Origin: Verrucomicrobiota bacterium
Lineage (GTDB): Bacteria; Verrucomicrobiota; Verrucomicrobiia; Palsa-1439
Reading direction: 5' to 3'
Length of the DNA: 64,000 bases
Assembly: GCA_003152315.1 (NCBI GenBank)
Contig: PLZV01000013.1
Span: forward strand, 125,625 to 189,624
The position numbers and the translations under genes were made by a program. Under the pieces are notes generated by a model. It searched no databases and had not been told where the DNA came from. It worked only from the letters and a program-made list of their open reading frames with translations. The stretch's first letter is position 1, and every line of letters begins with the position of its first letter. Below, in pieces: positions 9,130 through 18,628 of the stretch.

Positions 9130-10602
9130 CCGTACGCCGAATCCCGTTGCCCCCTTCGTCAGATAGGGCAGATCTTCGGTCGTCCACGCCGTCCCCGCAA
9201 TATCGAGGTGCGCCCAGGGAGTGTCCCCAACGTACTTCGCGAGAAACGCGGCGGCGGTGATTGCCCCGCCGTAACGACCACCCGTGTTCTTAATGTCAGC
9301 CACATCGCTCTTGATCTTGTCCTTGTATTCCTGCCAAAGCGGCAACGGCCAGACGCGGTCGCCCGTGCGATGAGCTGACGCGCGAATTTTCTCCTGCAGC
9401 GCCTCATCGTTGCCCATCAAGCCGGCCGCGACGCTGCCCAAGGCGACGACACAGGCGCCGGTGAGTGTGGCGAAATCGATGATCGTCTTCGCGCCACGTT
9501 CTCGCGCGTAGACCAGCGCGTCGCCGAGCACAATGCGGCCTTCCGCGTCTGTATTGAGGACTTCGATGGTCACGCCGCGCTTGTCCTTGCCGCGGTAGCT
9601 GGTCACGATGTCACCCGGACGGTAACTCGTCGAACTGGGCATATTCTCCGCGGAAGAAATAACACCGATGACGTGAAGCGGTAGTTTCAACCGGGCGACG
9701 GCCTGGAGGATCGCGAGAACGGCCACTCCGCCGCACTTGTCGAACTTCATCTCGTCCATCTTGTCCGCCGGTTTGATCGAGATGCCGCCGGAGTCGAAGG
9801 TGATCGCTTTGCCGACGAGGGCAATTGGGTTTGCAGCAGCGGCCCGTTTGGCGCCCGCGACTGGCACGGGGACACCATTATACTCCAGGGCGATCAACTG
9901 CGGCTCATTGGCGCTGCCGCCGCCGACCGCAAGCAATCCGCCGAAACCGCCTTTCACCAATTCATTCTTCGCGAGAACCGTGCATGCCAAACCTGATTCC
10001 TTGGCGAGCGTGCGGGCGTAATCGGCGAGTACGCGTGGCGTCACCACGTTGCCGGGTAAGTTGCCGATCTCGCGGGCATAGTTCGTGGCCTCTGCAACAA
10101 TCTGTGCCTCGGCGACGATGCGCTTCGCCACCGGCAAGTCGGCGCGCGGGGGAATGCAGAGCGTGAGGGAGTTCAAGTCAGTCGCGTCGTTGTCATCCTG
10201 CGGCTTGAACTGACGGAACTGGTACATGGCGAGGATCGCTGCTTCAACAATGGCTATCAGGGAATTATCGCTGTGGTCATCGCCCACCTGTACGGCGGCG
10301 CGTTCGATACCAGAATCGCGGAGCTTTCTGGCCGCAAGCCCCATCGCCCGGCGCATGGTTTCGATTGTGAAATTGTCTCGTTCGCCGAGGCCGACCAGCA
10401 GAATGCGTTGTGGCGCCAGTTTGCCCGCTGTGTGAAGAAGAAAAAGCTGGCGCTCCGTGCCGCGAAATTCCTTGGGGCCGACCCGTCGAAGTAGGTTGCG
10501 GAATGCCACGGGTCCGTCGAGACGTTCCTTCTCGAAGGCGAAAAGAACGGCGGCGGGTTGTCTTTGGGAGAGTGCGGCGGAAGTGGTGAGAGAAAAGTTC
10601 AT
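9097..10602 (-). CDS. pepA: Leucyl aminopeptidase (cytosol aminopeptidase, M17)
   Basis: 501 aa, the usual length. An N-terminal macro-like domain is followed by the di-metal M17 catalytic domain, with the signature NTDAEGRIVLGDAL and the metal/catalytic lysine region KAITFDSGGISIKP. DKCGGVAVL and GAITAAAFLAKYV are further family motifs. It trims N-terminal residues from peptides in the cytoplasm as a hexamer. The ATG at 10602 faces the histidine kinase gene across about 250 bases, so they may share a divergent promoter region. Confidence 0.96.
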   Translation of the reverse strand: MNFSLTTSAALSQRQPAAVLFAFEKERLDGPVAFRNLLRRVGPKEFRGTERQLFLLHTAGKLAPQRILLVGLGERDNFTIETMRRAMGLAARKLRDSGIERAAVQVGDDHSDNSLIAIVEAAILAMYQFRQFKPQDDNDATDLNSLTLCIPPRADLPVAKRIVAEAQIVAEATNYAREIGNLPGNVVTPRVLADYARTLAKESGLACTVLAKNELVKGGFGGLLAVGGGSANEPQLIALEYNGVPVPVAGAKRAAAANPIALVGKAITFDSGGISIKPADKMDEMKFDKCGGVAVLAILQAVARLKLPLHVIGVISSAENMPSSTSYRPGDIVTSYRGKDKRGVTIEVLNTDAEGRIVLGDALVYARERGAKTIIDFATLTGACVVALGSVAAGLMGNDEALQEKIRASAHRTGDRVWPLPLWQEYKDKIKSDVADIKNTGGRYGGAITAAAFLAKYVGDTPWAHLDIAGTAWTTEDLPYLTKGATGFGVRLVVDLLRRWS

Positions 10603-10849
10603 AATAGTGGCGGATTATAGCAGCGAGCAGGGGCGCGTCAACGGTGGCGCATGTGCGAGCTGGCAGGCTCTTACCCAGCCAATTTTGGGCACCCGATGCG
10701 AATATTTAGCACTTTTGCAAAGAGTTGGACCAGAACGGTGGGAATCCGCCCGATTACCTTTTCCGTGGCAAGTTTCGTGCTTTCTGAAGGTTACAGAGAC
10801 GCGGGACATCGGTTGCCAGCGGACTTGGAGAGATCGCGCGACAGCAGAC

Positions 10850-13126
10850 ATGAGCGAGAATTTACTAACGGACGTGATGACGTTCGTGAATGCGGGCTTT
10901 CCAGCCGATGGCTTGAAAGCGTCGCTCGTTCTCGCTGTTTTCAGCACGTGGGTCGTCATCAGCGTGTTCGCCTACCTCAACCTGCGCGACCGTAAATCCT
11001 ATTTCCGTTTTTGGGCCGTGGCCTGGTTGTATTATTCCCTGTACCTAACGACTGCGTTCGGGTTGGGGGAATGGTCGGGCTCGCCCGTGGTCCTGGCGCT
11101 GCGTTGTGCCTGTATCGGCATCACCGCCCTGTGCCTGTTTTGGGGCAGCTTCCAATTGAGCGGTCGCGAACGGACCAATCGTGAACTCGGCCTGGGTCTG
11201 GTGGTGACTCTCGTCTGGATCCACTTCGCGGTCTACCAACGGTTGGATCATCTCTGGATCACGTTGCCCGTGTTCCTGCTGCTGGCACTCGCGTGTGGCT
11301 ACACAGCCGTGGTTTGCCGCCAACAATGCCCGCGTGGCGCGAACGTATTGACGACCGGTTTCTTGTTGTGGCCATTGCCGTTGCTGACCTTTCCCTTCCA
11401 GAATTCCGCCTTGCCAGGATTGATGACGGCGGACTATCTCGTGTCGGCGGTGATTGCATTGTGCATCGCGCTGGGGATGCTCATCCTGACGTTGGAGGAA
11501 GCGCGAAACCGCAACGAGACGTTGAGCGGGGAGCTCAATACAGGCGTCGCCCATCGTCGCCTGCTCGAGCAGGAGATCAGCGTTTCCGAACAGAAGTACC
11601 GCCTGCTTTTTGATTCGGCCAGCGATGCCATTTTTCTGGTGGATCTCGCCAGTCTGGAGATCGTGGAAGCCAATCCGGCCGCGACGGAATTGGCGGGACG
11701 CGCTGCCGATAAGCTGGTCGGGCGCTCGCTCCAGGACCTTTGCCCGAAACTCCGGCAGTGCAGCGCGAGCTTGCTGGAGAATAAGAAGGTCGTTGAGGGA
11801 CTTTTCGATACTGCGGGTGAGTTTCATCTCGTGCGGGGGCAGGGCGAGCAAATGCTTTGCGAAGGCAGCGCCACCCTCGTGGATTATCACCAGCGGCCCG
11901 TGATGCAAATGAACGCCCGCGAAATCACCGGGCGCAAAAAAATGGAGCAGCAGTTGCGACAGGCGGAAAAGCTTTCGGCGCTCGGGCAGTTGGTCGCCGG
12001 CGTCGCGCACGAATTGAACAATCCGCTCGCCGTCGTCATGGGCTATGCGCAGATCCTGTCGAAACACAAGGCGCTCGACGAAAAGGTGAAAAAAGATTTG
12101 CTGAAAGTCCTTCACGAGAGCGAACGCGCCGCGAAGATCGTCCGCAACCTGCTGACCTTCGCGCGCCCGCGTGAACCGCATATGGCGGTCGTGGATGTGA
12201 ATCGCCTCGTCGCCGAGGCTTTGGATACGCGTGATATCCAGGTCCAGAGCGCGAATGTCCAGGTGCTGCGGCGACTGGCGCCCGACCTGCCGCCGACGAA
12301 AGCGGATGCCGACCAGATCGAACAGGTCATGGCGAACCTGATGACGAATGCGATCCAGGCGCTGGATAATCATCTCGGCAAACGCGTGATCGAAGTCACG
12401 ACCGAGAAGCGCGGCGACACGATTCGCATCGTCGTGGCCGATAGCGGTCCCGGCATTCCCCTGCAGATTCTCGATCGGATTTTCGACCCGTTCTTCACGA
12501 CCAAAGGGCCGGGCAAAGGCACGGGCCTGGGCCTGTCGATCTGCTACAGCATCATGGAAGAGCATAAGGGCAAGATTTGGGTCGAGAGCGAAGTTGGCAA
12601 AGGCGCGCGCTTCATCGCCGAGTTGCCCATCGTCGTCTGCCGGGACTTGATGGACGAGGGGCGTGGTACGAAGGACGATCGCGATCTCGATCCAGCAGCG
12701 CCACAACATCGGCTCCTCATCGTGGACGATGAGCCGGGCATTGTTGATGTGCTGCAGGAGGTGCTCGGCACTAGCGGCTACCGCATCGAAACCGCCTCCA
12801 ACGGCGCCAAAGCGCTCAGCCGCCTGGGCTCGCAGGATTACGACCTCATCATTTCCGACCTCTGCATGCCCGAAATGAGCGGCGAAAAACTCTACGCGGC
12901 CATCCGCGAACACTATCCGCACATGCTGAATCGCATCATCTTCCTGACCGGCGACACGGTTAGCCCGGGTTCGCGGAGTTTCCTGGAGAAAACCGGGGCC
13001 CGCTGGCTCAGCAAGCCGTTCAACATAGCTGAACTTGAGCGGGTCGTGGCTAGTTACCTCCGCGCCGTGCCCGCTCCCAGCGCATCCCGCCAGAACGACC
13101 CCCAGCCAACCGCAGCCGTCGTGTAA
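10850..13126 (+). CDS. Membrane-bound hybrid histidine kinase (PAS-HisKA-HATPase-receiver)
   Basis: About 758 aa from ATG 10850. I chose this start because the frame upstream runs into the divergent pepA gene and has no membrane character. Residues 20-220 hold about seven hydrophobic segments, a PAS domain spans about 235-360, and the HisKA domain has its phospho-acceptor in [11 protein letters not shown] at His387. The HATPase domain shows [10 protein letters not shown] (N box), DSGPGIP (G1) and GTGLGLS (G2). A receiver domain follows from about 620, with the acidic pair in IVDDEPG, phospho-acceptor Asp670 (ISDLCMPEM) and Lys722 (LSKPF). The signal is unknown. No separate response regulator adjoins it. 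Confidence 0.92.
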   Translation: MSENLLTDVMTFVNAGFPADGLKASLVLAVFSTWVVISVFAYLNLRDRKSYFRFWAVAWLYYSLYLTTAFGLGEWSGSPVVLALRCACIGITALCLFWGSFQLSGRERTNRELGLGLVVTLVWIHFAVYQRLDHLWITLPVFLLLALACGYTAVVCRQQCPRGANVLTTGFLLWPLPLLTFPFQNSALPGLMTADYLVSAVIALCIALGMLILTLEEARNRNETLSGELNTGVAHRRLLEQEISVSEQKYRLLFDSASDAIFLVDLASLEIVEANPAATELAGRAADKLVGRSLQDLCPKLRQCSASLLENKKVVEGLFDTAGEFHLVRGQGEQMLCEGSATLVDYHQRPVMQMNAREITGRKKMEQQLRQAEKLSALGQLVAGVAHELNNPLAVVMGYAQILSKHKALDEKVKKDLLKVLHESERAAKIVRNLLTFARPREPHMAVVDVNRLVAEALDTRDIQVQSANVQVLRRLAPDLPPTKADADQIEQVMANLMTNAIQALDNHLGKRVIEVTTEKRGDTIRIVVADSGPGIPLQILDRIFDPFFTTKGPGKGTGLGLSICYSIMEEHKGKIWVESEVGKGARFIAELPIVVCRDLMDEGRGTKDDRDLDPAAPQHRLLIVDDEPGIVDVLQEVLGTSGYRIETASNGAKALSRLGSQDYDLIISDLCMPEMSGEKLYAAIREHYPHMLNRIIFLTGDTVSPGSRSFLEKTGARWLSKPFNIAELERVVASYLRAVPAPSASRQNDPQPTAAVV

Positions 13127-13428
13127 GGAACAATCTCCCGCGTGGCAAGCCCAGCCACAGCCGGGACGCGCCTGTGCAGTTTCTGGCGCAACTGATACGC
13201 CGCTACCGTCTGCTGCAAACGGATCTAATTTTCAATGAACACCCCTCAAAAACACCCCTCCGGTGGCTTCGTTTTCCAAAACGAACCCACCTGCAAACCG
13301 GCCCTGCAAACGACATAAGTAATTGACAATAGTGGTGATAAACAAAAAATCGTCCGCTAAAACGGTGGGTTCGTTTCGCAGAATCGTATATAGGCCCTCC
13401 CTGTCGCTCCACAGTCGGTCGTTGGTAG

Positions 13429-13449
13429 GGACGGCTGGCCCAGCCGTCC
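13429..13449. repeat. Perfect 10-bp palindrome with 1-base centre, REP-like
   Basis: The arms are GGACGGCTGG and CCAGCCGTCC around a single C. It lies in intergenic DNA and is not followed by a T-run on either strand. I saw only this copy in the window. Palindromes of this kind are the usual targets of RAYT transposases, one of which is cut by the right edge of the window, but that link is inference. Confidence 0.5.
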
Positions 13450-13655
13450 ATGCCTGCGCACGCTGTTGTGCGACGGTCTCCCGACCGCGCACTTCCCCAA
13501 CCGGTCTCCCATCTCGCATCACCTTTCTGATGTTTGCCTTCCTCATTACCCTGACCATACCCCATGCCATCACACATGTCCAGTAAAAAATATCAATGCA
13601 CGATACTGGCGCAGCAGCCAGCCTCAAGGGGGATCGTTCCGGTTGTACCCCCTGC

Positions 13656-13683
13656 TTGCTGACTCGCGACGAGGTGGTATGAT
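13656..13683 (+). promoter_or_regulatory. Candidate sigma-70 promoter of the accessory gene pair
   Basis: TTGCTG and TATGAT are separated by 16 bases. Transcription would start around 13690, only a few bases before the ATG at 13695, so the message could be nearly leaderless, which would fit the absence of a ribosome site there. Confidence 0.3.
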
Positions 13684-13694
13684 ATGATCCACAG

Positions 13695-14564
13695 ATGCTT
13701 GGATGCATTCAATTCACTCTGTCAAACTGGGTTAACGGCTCGGACGCGAGGGCGATAGTGTGGAATATCATTGGCGGCGGAATCGTCATCGGTATTGGTT
13801 GGTTATGTGTGAAGCTTCGCCAGTGGTTGCATTGCCGAAACCTACAGCGGTTTCTAGGATTTCAGTTTGCGCCTGAAACAGTATTGCGAATTGCGTACGG
13901 CCAGCTGCTCTTGGTTCTCCCTAGCCAAAACAACAGCGTCATTACACACCCATATTCCAAAGCTCCCCGGTTTGGCGGCCCTCAACCGTTGCCCGGAGCA
14001 ATCTCGATTCAACATCCAGTTAGTGAAAGTGAAGTGCGGGCAGCGGCCTACATCGCCTCACTAATTGGGATTCCCGCTAAAGTGCAGACCCCTGTTGTAT
14101 CCGACGTCGAAGTCGACCAACTCCTTAATAGCAATTTCATCGCCGTCGGTGGCATAGGGTCGAACTACAAGACGGCAGACATACTTGCCTCGTCTGCAAA
14201 CATCTTTATTCAGATGTTAAGTAACGATTTGACTTTACCAACGGGGGAATCGTTGCCGCATTCTTACCCGGCGGGAGTCGAGCGTGGGTTCATTCTTCGA
14301 ATAACGTCTCCCCAATTTCCTGACCGGTCTTGGATTGTCTGCGCTGGACTTGGTGAATATGGCACCAGTGGATCTGCATGGTACCTAGCCCACCGATGGG
14401 AAAAACTGGTCTCACTTGTTGACCCTGATGCACAAAACTTGCAGTTCAAGCCGATCCCTGATTTCTGTGCAATCGTCACCGTCACTACAGGGCAGGATCA
14501 GTCTACTACCTTGGCAGAACTGTACCGAAATCAGAACGGACAACTCCAGCAAATACAGTTGTAA
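13695..14564 (+). CDS. Membrane-anchored protein of unknown function, first gene of an accessory pair
   Basis: 289 aa. One transmembrane helix (about 20-40, AIVWNIIGGGIVIGIGWLCV) is followed by a soluble, probably cytoplasmic, alpha/beta domain. Striking local motifs are AVGGIGSNYKT and CAGLGEYGTSGSAWYL, which look like nucleotide- or ligand-binding loops. I recall similar G-G-x-x-S-N and A-G-x-G-x-x-G-T patterns in uncharacterised accessory-region proteins but cannot name a family. It ends in TAA directly abutting the ATG of the next gene, so the two form a unit. Codon use and base composition are more AT-rich than in the flanking housekeeping genes, suggesting acquisition. Confidence 0.65.
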   Translation: MLGCIQFTLSNWVNGSDARAIVWNIIGGGIVIGIGWLCVKLRQWLHCRNLQRFLGFQFAPETVLRIAYGQLLLVLPSQNNSVITHPYSKAPRFGGPQPLPGAISIQHPVSESEVRAAAYIASLIGIPAKVQTPVVSDVEVDQLLNSNFIAVGGIGSNYKTADILASSANIFIQMLSNDLTLPTGESLPHSYPAGVERGFILRITSPQFPDRSWIVCAGLGEYGTSGSAWYLAHRWEKLVSLVDPDAQNLQFKPIPDFCAIVTVTTGQDQSTTLAELYRNQNGQLQQIQL

Positions 14565-15089
14565 ATGGATTTCTACAAGCCAGTAGCAGACCTGCTCCTC
14601 AACCGCTATCCGATTAAGGTGAAGATTCTCTCGCAGTCCCTAATTAGGCCAATCGTGGTCGTGCAGATAATCAATCAAACCCCATTGCTTACGGTAGTGG
14701 TGCATGAAGTCCGAGTTCACTATGGCAATGCGGATTTTTCCCGTTATTTTGGCTTATACCCACAGTCGAAACAAAGTCTTCTTCCAAAGGACAAACTCGA
14801 ATGGAAACTTTCCACCAAGCCTTTTGAGTGGGTGTTGGGTGAGCGCGCGAAGCAGAGAGTAATGCCGATTAATAGTGATCCAATGGCCTTGCCGGGCATT
14901 GAATCACCGGCTCAGTTATTTAATGCTATCGGCATGGGGAACGCCAGAGATTCTTGGATTGAAGTTGATTTTAACGAATACGAAAACAGGAAGTTTCTCA
15001 GAGGAAAAATCAAGAGAATATTTGACCTCGTCGGGAGGGAGTGTAGCGAACTACGAAAGAAGAATGATGCCTCAAGAAATTCGACATGA
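14565..15089 (+). CDS. Protein of unknown function, second gene of an accessory pair
   Basis: 174 aa, starting with no gap after the stop of the upstream membrane-anchored protein. There is no signal peptide or clear transmembrane helix, though [20 protein letters not shown] is hydrophobic and beta-like. The predicted picture is an N-terminal beta-sandwich-like segment followed by a charged helical C-terminus ([20 protein letters not shown]). No recognised domain. The tight junction suggests it works with its neighbour, for instance as effector/sensor or protein/inhibitor, but nothing in the sequence decides this. Confidence 0.6.
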   Translation: MDFYKPVADLLLNRYPIKVKILSQSLIRPIVVVQIINQTPLLTVVVHEVRVHYGNADFSRYFGLYPQSKQSLLPKDKLEWKLSTKPFEWVLGERAKQRVMPINSDPMALPGIESPAQLFNAIGMGNARDSWIEVDFNEYENRKFLRGKIKRIFDLVGRECSELRKKNDASRNST

Positions 15090-15178
15090 GCAAGCACGTC
15101 AGTCGGCCCGGCAGCGAAATCTTCCCGAACGTTGAATCGATTTCCGCCGACCGTCATCAAAAAACCCAGAGGATTACT

Positions 15179-15400
15179 ATGGCAAACAATGCAGTCACGA
15201 AAAAACTTGCGGATAGAATTGCAGTGATCACGGGTGGGAATTCGGGAATGGGATTGGCCACGGCCAGGCGGTTTGTTGCCGAAGGCGCCTACGTCTTCAT
15301 TACCGGTCGTCGTCAGAAGGAACTCGACGCGGCGGTCAAAGAGATCGGCAGCAACGTCACCGGCGTCCGCCTGATGATCGACGACGGTTTCAACGCGTAA
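15179..15400 (+). pseudogene. Short-chain dehydrogenase remnant with an internal deletion
   Basis: ATG 15179 has a good ribosome site (GAGG, 6 nt upstream). It opens a typical SDR N-terminus with the NAD(P) motif [16 protein letters not shown] and [11 protein letters not shown]. After about 63 residues the text jumps, still in frame, from SNVTG to the kind of sequence found only at the extreme C-terminus of SDRs ([11 protein letters not shown], stop). About 170-180 residues, including the catalytic Ser-Tyr-Lys, are missing, so the 73-aa product cannot be an active dehydrogenase. The junction sits on VTG, a tripeptide present at both points in intact family members. Confidence 0.82.
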
Positions 15401-15405
15401 GGCTC

Positions 15406-16707
15406 CTACATATTGTAGCCGGTCTCGCCGTGCTGGGTCCAGTCCAGGCCTTGCTCTTCTTCTTCGGCGGAGACACGCAACCCGACAAACATATCCACCG
15501 CCTTCAGCAGAATCCACGTCACCACCACCGCATACGCAATCGTCGCCCCGACCGCAGCCGCTTGCCGCATCATCTGCATCGGATTGCCGTAGATGAGGCC
15601 GTTCGCGCCAGCTTCGTTCACCGCCACGGTGCAGAACACGCCCGTCAACAACGCCCCGACCGTGCCACCCACTCCGTGAATGCCGAACGCGTCCAGCGTG
15701 TCGTCGAAGCGGAACTTGTTCTTCACGGTCACACCGTAGTAGCAGGCCGCCCCGCCAATCAATCCGATGGCCAACGCGCCCAGTACGCCCACGAACCCCG
15801 CTGCCGGAGTCACGGCGACCAGACCGGCGACGCAACCCGAGACCGCGCCCAGCAGACTCGGTTTGCCGCGCAGCCGCCATTCAAGCACCGTCCAGGATAA
15901 CGCCGCGGACGCCGAGGCGACGTGCGTGTTCACAAACGCCGTTGCCGCGAGCCCGTTGGCGGCCAGCGCGCTGCCGGCATTGAACCCGAACCACCCGAAC
16001 CACAGGAGACCGGCGCCGAGCACCGTCAGCGTCATGTTGTGCGGCTCCATCTTCTTTTCGCCGCGCCGCGCCCCCAGCACCAGCGCGCAGACCAGCGCGG
16101 AAATGCCCGAACTGACGTGCACGACCGTGCCGCCCGCGAAATCCAGCGCGCCCAGTTTATGGAGCCAGCCGTCGACGTTCCAAACCCAGTGGCAGATCGG
16201 ATCGTAGACCAACGTGGCCCACAACAGCGAAAACACCACCATCGCCGAAAATTTCATGCGCTCCGCCACGGCGCCAAAAATCAACGCGGGAGTGATGATC
16301 GCAAACATCATTTGAAAGGCCATGAACGCCTCGTGCGGAATCGTCGGCGCGTAATCCGGGTTCGGTGTAGCGCCAACGCCGTGCAAGCCGACCCAGCTCA
16401 GTTTCCCGATCACGCCCCCGACGTCCGGCCCAAAGGCCAGCGTGTAGCCCCACAACACCCATTGCACCGTGATCAGTCCCAGCAGAATGTAGCTGTGCAT
16501 AATGGTGCCCAGCACGTTCTTGCGCCGCACCATCCCGCAATAGAAAAACGCCAGGCCCGGCGTCATTAACATCACGAGGGCCGACGAAATCAACACCCAT
16601 GCCGTATCGCCGGCATTCACTTTGGCGGCCGCCGGTTGTTGCGCCCACGCCGTGTTGGCGAACAACCAGACGACGATGCAGCACAGCCAGGATGTGGTCC
16701 TTTTCAT
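15406..16707 (-). CDS. amt: Ammonium transporter (Amt/MEP/Rh family)
   Basis: 433 aa. A cleavable signal peptide (VVWLFANTAWAQ) precedes eleven hydrophobic segments. Family hallmarks are GLAFFYCGMVRRKN, FAGGTVVHVSSG and the twin pore histidines in DPICHWVWN and FGIHGVGGTVGALLTG. It carries ammonium or ammonia across the inner membrane. A PII gene (glnK) often follows amt, but here the gene ends next to the SDR remnant and no PII is in the window. The C-terminal tail (VSAEEEEQGLDWTQHGE) matches the conserved cytosolic end. Confidence 0.96.
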   Translation of the reverse strand: MKRTTSWLCCIVVWLFANTAWAQQPAAAKVNAGDTAWVLISSALVMLMTPGLAFFYCGMVRRKNVLGTIMHSYILLGLITVQWVLWGYTLAFGPDVGGVIGKLSWVGLHGVGATPNPDYAPTIPHEAFMAFQMMFAIITPALIFGAVAERMKFSAMVVFSLLWATLVYDPICHWVWNVDGWLHKLGALDFAGGTVVHVSSGISALVCALVLGARRGEKKMEPHNMTLTVLGAGLLWFGWFGFNAGSALAANGLAATAFVNTHVASASAALSWTVLEWRLRGKPSLLGAVSGCVAGLVAVTPAAGFVGVLGALAIGLIGGAACYYGVTVKNKFRFDDTLDAFGIHGVGGTVGALLTGVFCTVAVNEAGANGLIYGNPMQMMRQAAAVGATIAYAVVVTWILLKAVDMFVGLRVSAEEEEQGLDWTQHGETGYNM

Positions 16708-17104
16708 TTCACTCTTCTCCAGTCAGGGGAAACTGAGCGCAGATTCTAGCCGAGTTTTCCCATCTGTAAAGAACTAGGCTCAGACTAGACTCAGATATGA
16801 TGGTTGACATACGAGGGTGTCTGCCCCAGACGCAGACCATTCTCATTCGTCTTACGATGTAACGCCGCATCGCGCACGTCCGGCCCCGTTTTGGCGTGCT
16901 TTTCCCTCGCTTTGTAAACGGGAATCCCTGTACCATTACGGAGTTCGCCAGGGTAGCAGCTAGTTGACTTTGGTGGGCAGGAGCGGATGAAAGCATGCGG
17001 GTGCTTTCGCCGCGTGGACGGGTTCCCATGATTTCCCTCGTACGGCGCTCATGGTCACGTTCTTTCGGTGTGGCACGCGAGTTCAACAAACGAAAGGTGA
17101 GGGG
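16708..17104. other. Intergenic region upstream of amt
   Basis: About 400 bases between the divergent amt gene and the PEP-CTERM remnant. It contains a 6-bp stem (GTCTGC 16819-16824, GCAGAC 16832-16837) and a TTGACA at 16804-16809 without a convincing -10 partner. No sigma-54 site or NtrC-type site that I could support was found upstream of amt. Confidence 0.4.
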
Positions 17105-17535
17105 ATGATGAAGCGCAAGAACCTTGTTCAACGCCTGGTTGCCGTCAATCAATCATCGCGATTTCTTAAACGCGCGTTATCTATTGCCTTGCTGGGCGCG
17201 GCGGCCTTGCGGCCTTTGGTTTCAATTATGGCGCCACGGATGATCCCTGGACGCTCAGCGCTTTTGATGCGGGCAGCAACCTGATTTATTCGACGACCGT
17301 TGCTCCCATTGGCGGCAGCAGTGCCGGGGAATTCATCGGCATCGCCAGCCCCTCGGCAAACATTGCGTACGCCACGTTCCAGGACGACGGCGGCATCTGG
17401 TTCCCGGACTGGATTCTGGTGGACAACTTCAAATTCACGGAAGTTGTGACGCTTCCCGAACCCGGCAGTCTCAGCCTCTGTCTGTTCGCCGTCGCGACCC
17501 TCGGCTTCGCCGTCCGGCGTAGCCGGTGGTCCTAA
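17105..17535 (+). pseudogene. Frameshifted PEP-CTERM protein remnant
   Basis: The start at 17105 reads a basic N-terminus and a hydrophobic export core (RFLKRALSIALLGAAAL). From about 17200 the sensible protein continues in another frame: FNYGATDDPWTLSAFDAG, then SSAGEFIGIASPSANIAY, an ILVDNF motif and a complete PEP-CTERM tail (LPEPGSLSLCLFAVATLGF, arginine cluster, stop at 17535). The second frame is closed upstream by a stop, so no single frame covers both parts. The mature domain also seems shortened at its N-terminus, so a deletion that changed the frame is likelier than a single-base error. Confidence 0.75.
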
Positions 17536-17610
17536 CCACTCATCACATTTCCGCGAATTTTCACGGCTTGCTTCGACGAAGGCGGCCCGGTATCATCCGC
17601 CGCTACCACT

Positions 17611-18585
17611 ATGCCGAGGGCTCTAATCACGGGTATCGCCGGACAGGATGGTTCGTACTTGGCCGAATTTCTTTTGGCCAAAGGGTACGAAGTGGCCGGT
17701 CTTATCCGGCGCGGGCGGACGGAACGCTACGAGCGCATCGCGCATATCCAAAACCGACTGCAACTTTTCGAAGGCGACGTGCTCGACCAGGTTTCGCTGA
17801 CCGGTGTGCTGCAGAAGTTCCAGCCCGATGAGGTTTACAACCTGGCTTCCCAATCCTCCGTGTTTCGCAGTTGGGCCGAGCCGATTCTCACCGGGGAAAT
17901 CAATGCGCTCGGGGTCAGTCGCCTGCTCGAGGCAATCCGCAGCACCAATCCCAAAATCAAATTCTACCAGGCCTCCAGCAGCGAGATGTTCGGCAAGGTC
18001 CGCGAATCTCCTCAAAACGAATTGACCCCGTTTTATCCGCGCAGCCCGTACGGCGTCTCGAAAACCTATGGCCACTTCGTCACGGTGAACTATCGGGAAA
18101 GTTACGGCCTCTTCGCCACCTCGGGCATTCTCTTCAACCATGAATCCCCGCGTCGTGGCCTCGATTTTGTCACGCGTAAAATCACTTACGGCGCCGCCTC
18201 CATCGCGGCCGGACGCACCCAAACCCTCGTGCTCGGAAATCTGGACGTGGAGCGCGACTGGGGATTTGCGGGCGATTACGTCGAGGCGATGTGGTCGATG
18301 CTCCAGCAGTCTGTGCCGGAAGATTTTGTGATCGGGCAGGGCACGGCGCATAGCTTGCGCGATTTCTTGCGGACAGCCTTTGAACACCTGGGCTTGAATT
18401 GGGAAAAGTTTGTACACATCGATCCGAAATTTATGCGCCTCGCGGAAGTCGAGCATGTGGTGGCCGACTGCGCGAAGGCGCATGCCAAACTCGGCTGGAA
18501 ACCTCGCACCAGTTTTTGCGATCTGGTGGGAATGATGGTCGACTCGGATGTTAAATTACTAAAGGCCCAAACGTCCCCCAAGTGA
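17611..18585 (+). CDS. gmd: GDP-mannose 4,6-dehydratase
   Basis: 324 aa extended SDR. It converts GDP-mannose to GDP-4-keto-6-deoxymannose, the branch point to fucose, rhamnose and other deoxy sugars. NADP-binding motif GIAGQDGSYLAEFLLAKGY, the family string YNLASQSSVFRSW, active-site Ser/Glu in SSSEMFG and Tyr/Lys in YGVSK, and NHESPRRG, which is diagnostic of Gmd, are all present. It opens the plus-strand glycan block and is followed 43 bases later by a GT4 gene. No GDP-fucose synthase is next to it, so the product sugar is undecided. Confidence 0.9.
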   Translation: MPRALITGIAGQDGSYLAEFLLAKGYEVAGLIRRGRTERYERIAHIQNRLQLFEGDVLDQVSLTGVLQKFQPDEVYNLASQSSVFRSWAEPILTGEINALGVSRLLEAIRSTNPKIKFYQASSSEMFGKVRESPQNELTPFYPRSPYGVSKTYGHFVTVNYRESYGLFATSGILFNHESPRRGLDFVTRKITYGAASIAAGRTQTLVLGNLDVERDWGFAGDYVEAMWSMLQQSVPEDFVIGQGTAHSLRDFLRTAFEHLGLNWEKFVHIDPKFMRLAEVEHVVADCAKAHAKLGWKPRTSFCDLVGMMVDSDVKLLKAQTSPK

Positions 18586-18628
18586 CACCCCCTCGCGCGG
18601 CCACCACCCATCATCTCGACCCATTGGC

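Larger units (their letters stand above)
13127..13694. other. Non-coding stretch between the histidine kinase and an accessory gene pair
   Basis: About 570 bases without a convincing gene; the short frames on both strands are uncharacteristic and overlap each other. It holds a weak stem (GTGGC 13142-13146 with GCCAC 13154-13158) just after the kinase stop that could act as a terminator although no T-run follows, a perfect 10-bp inverted repeat at 13429-13449, and a possible promoter immediately before the next gene (TTGCTG 13656-13661, 16-base spacer, TATGAT 13678-13683). Base composition becomes visibly more AT-rich from about 13300. Confidence 0.5.

Noticed and set aside
11045..12922. A 625-codon open frame antisense to the histidine kinase
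   Set aside because: It is the mirror of a clear kinase and receiver domain in GC-rich DNA; its product is low in sense, with no domain, ribosome site or signal sequence.
13203..13708. Several overlapping minus- and plus-strand frames of 70-160 codons in the stretch after the histidine kinase
   Set aside because: They overlap each other, span the palindrome, lack ribosome sites and show no protein-like pattern.
16804..16837. A sigma-70 promoter or nitrogen-regulated site upstream of amt
   Set aside because: TTGACA has no -10 partner at proper spacing and no -24/-12 pair could be found on the minus strand.
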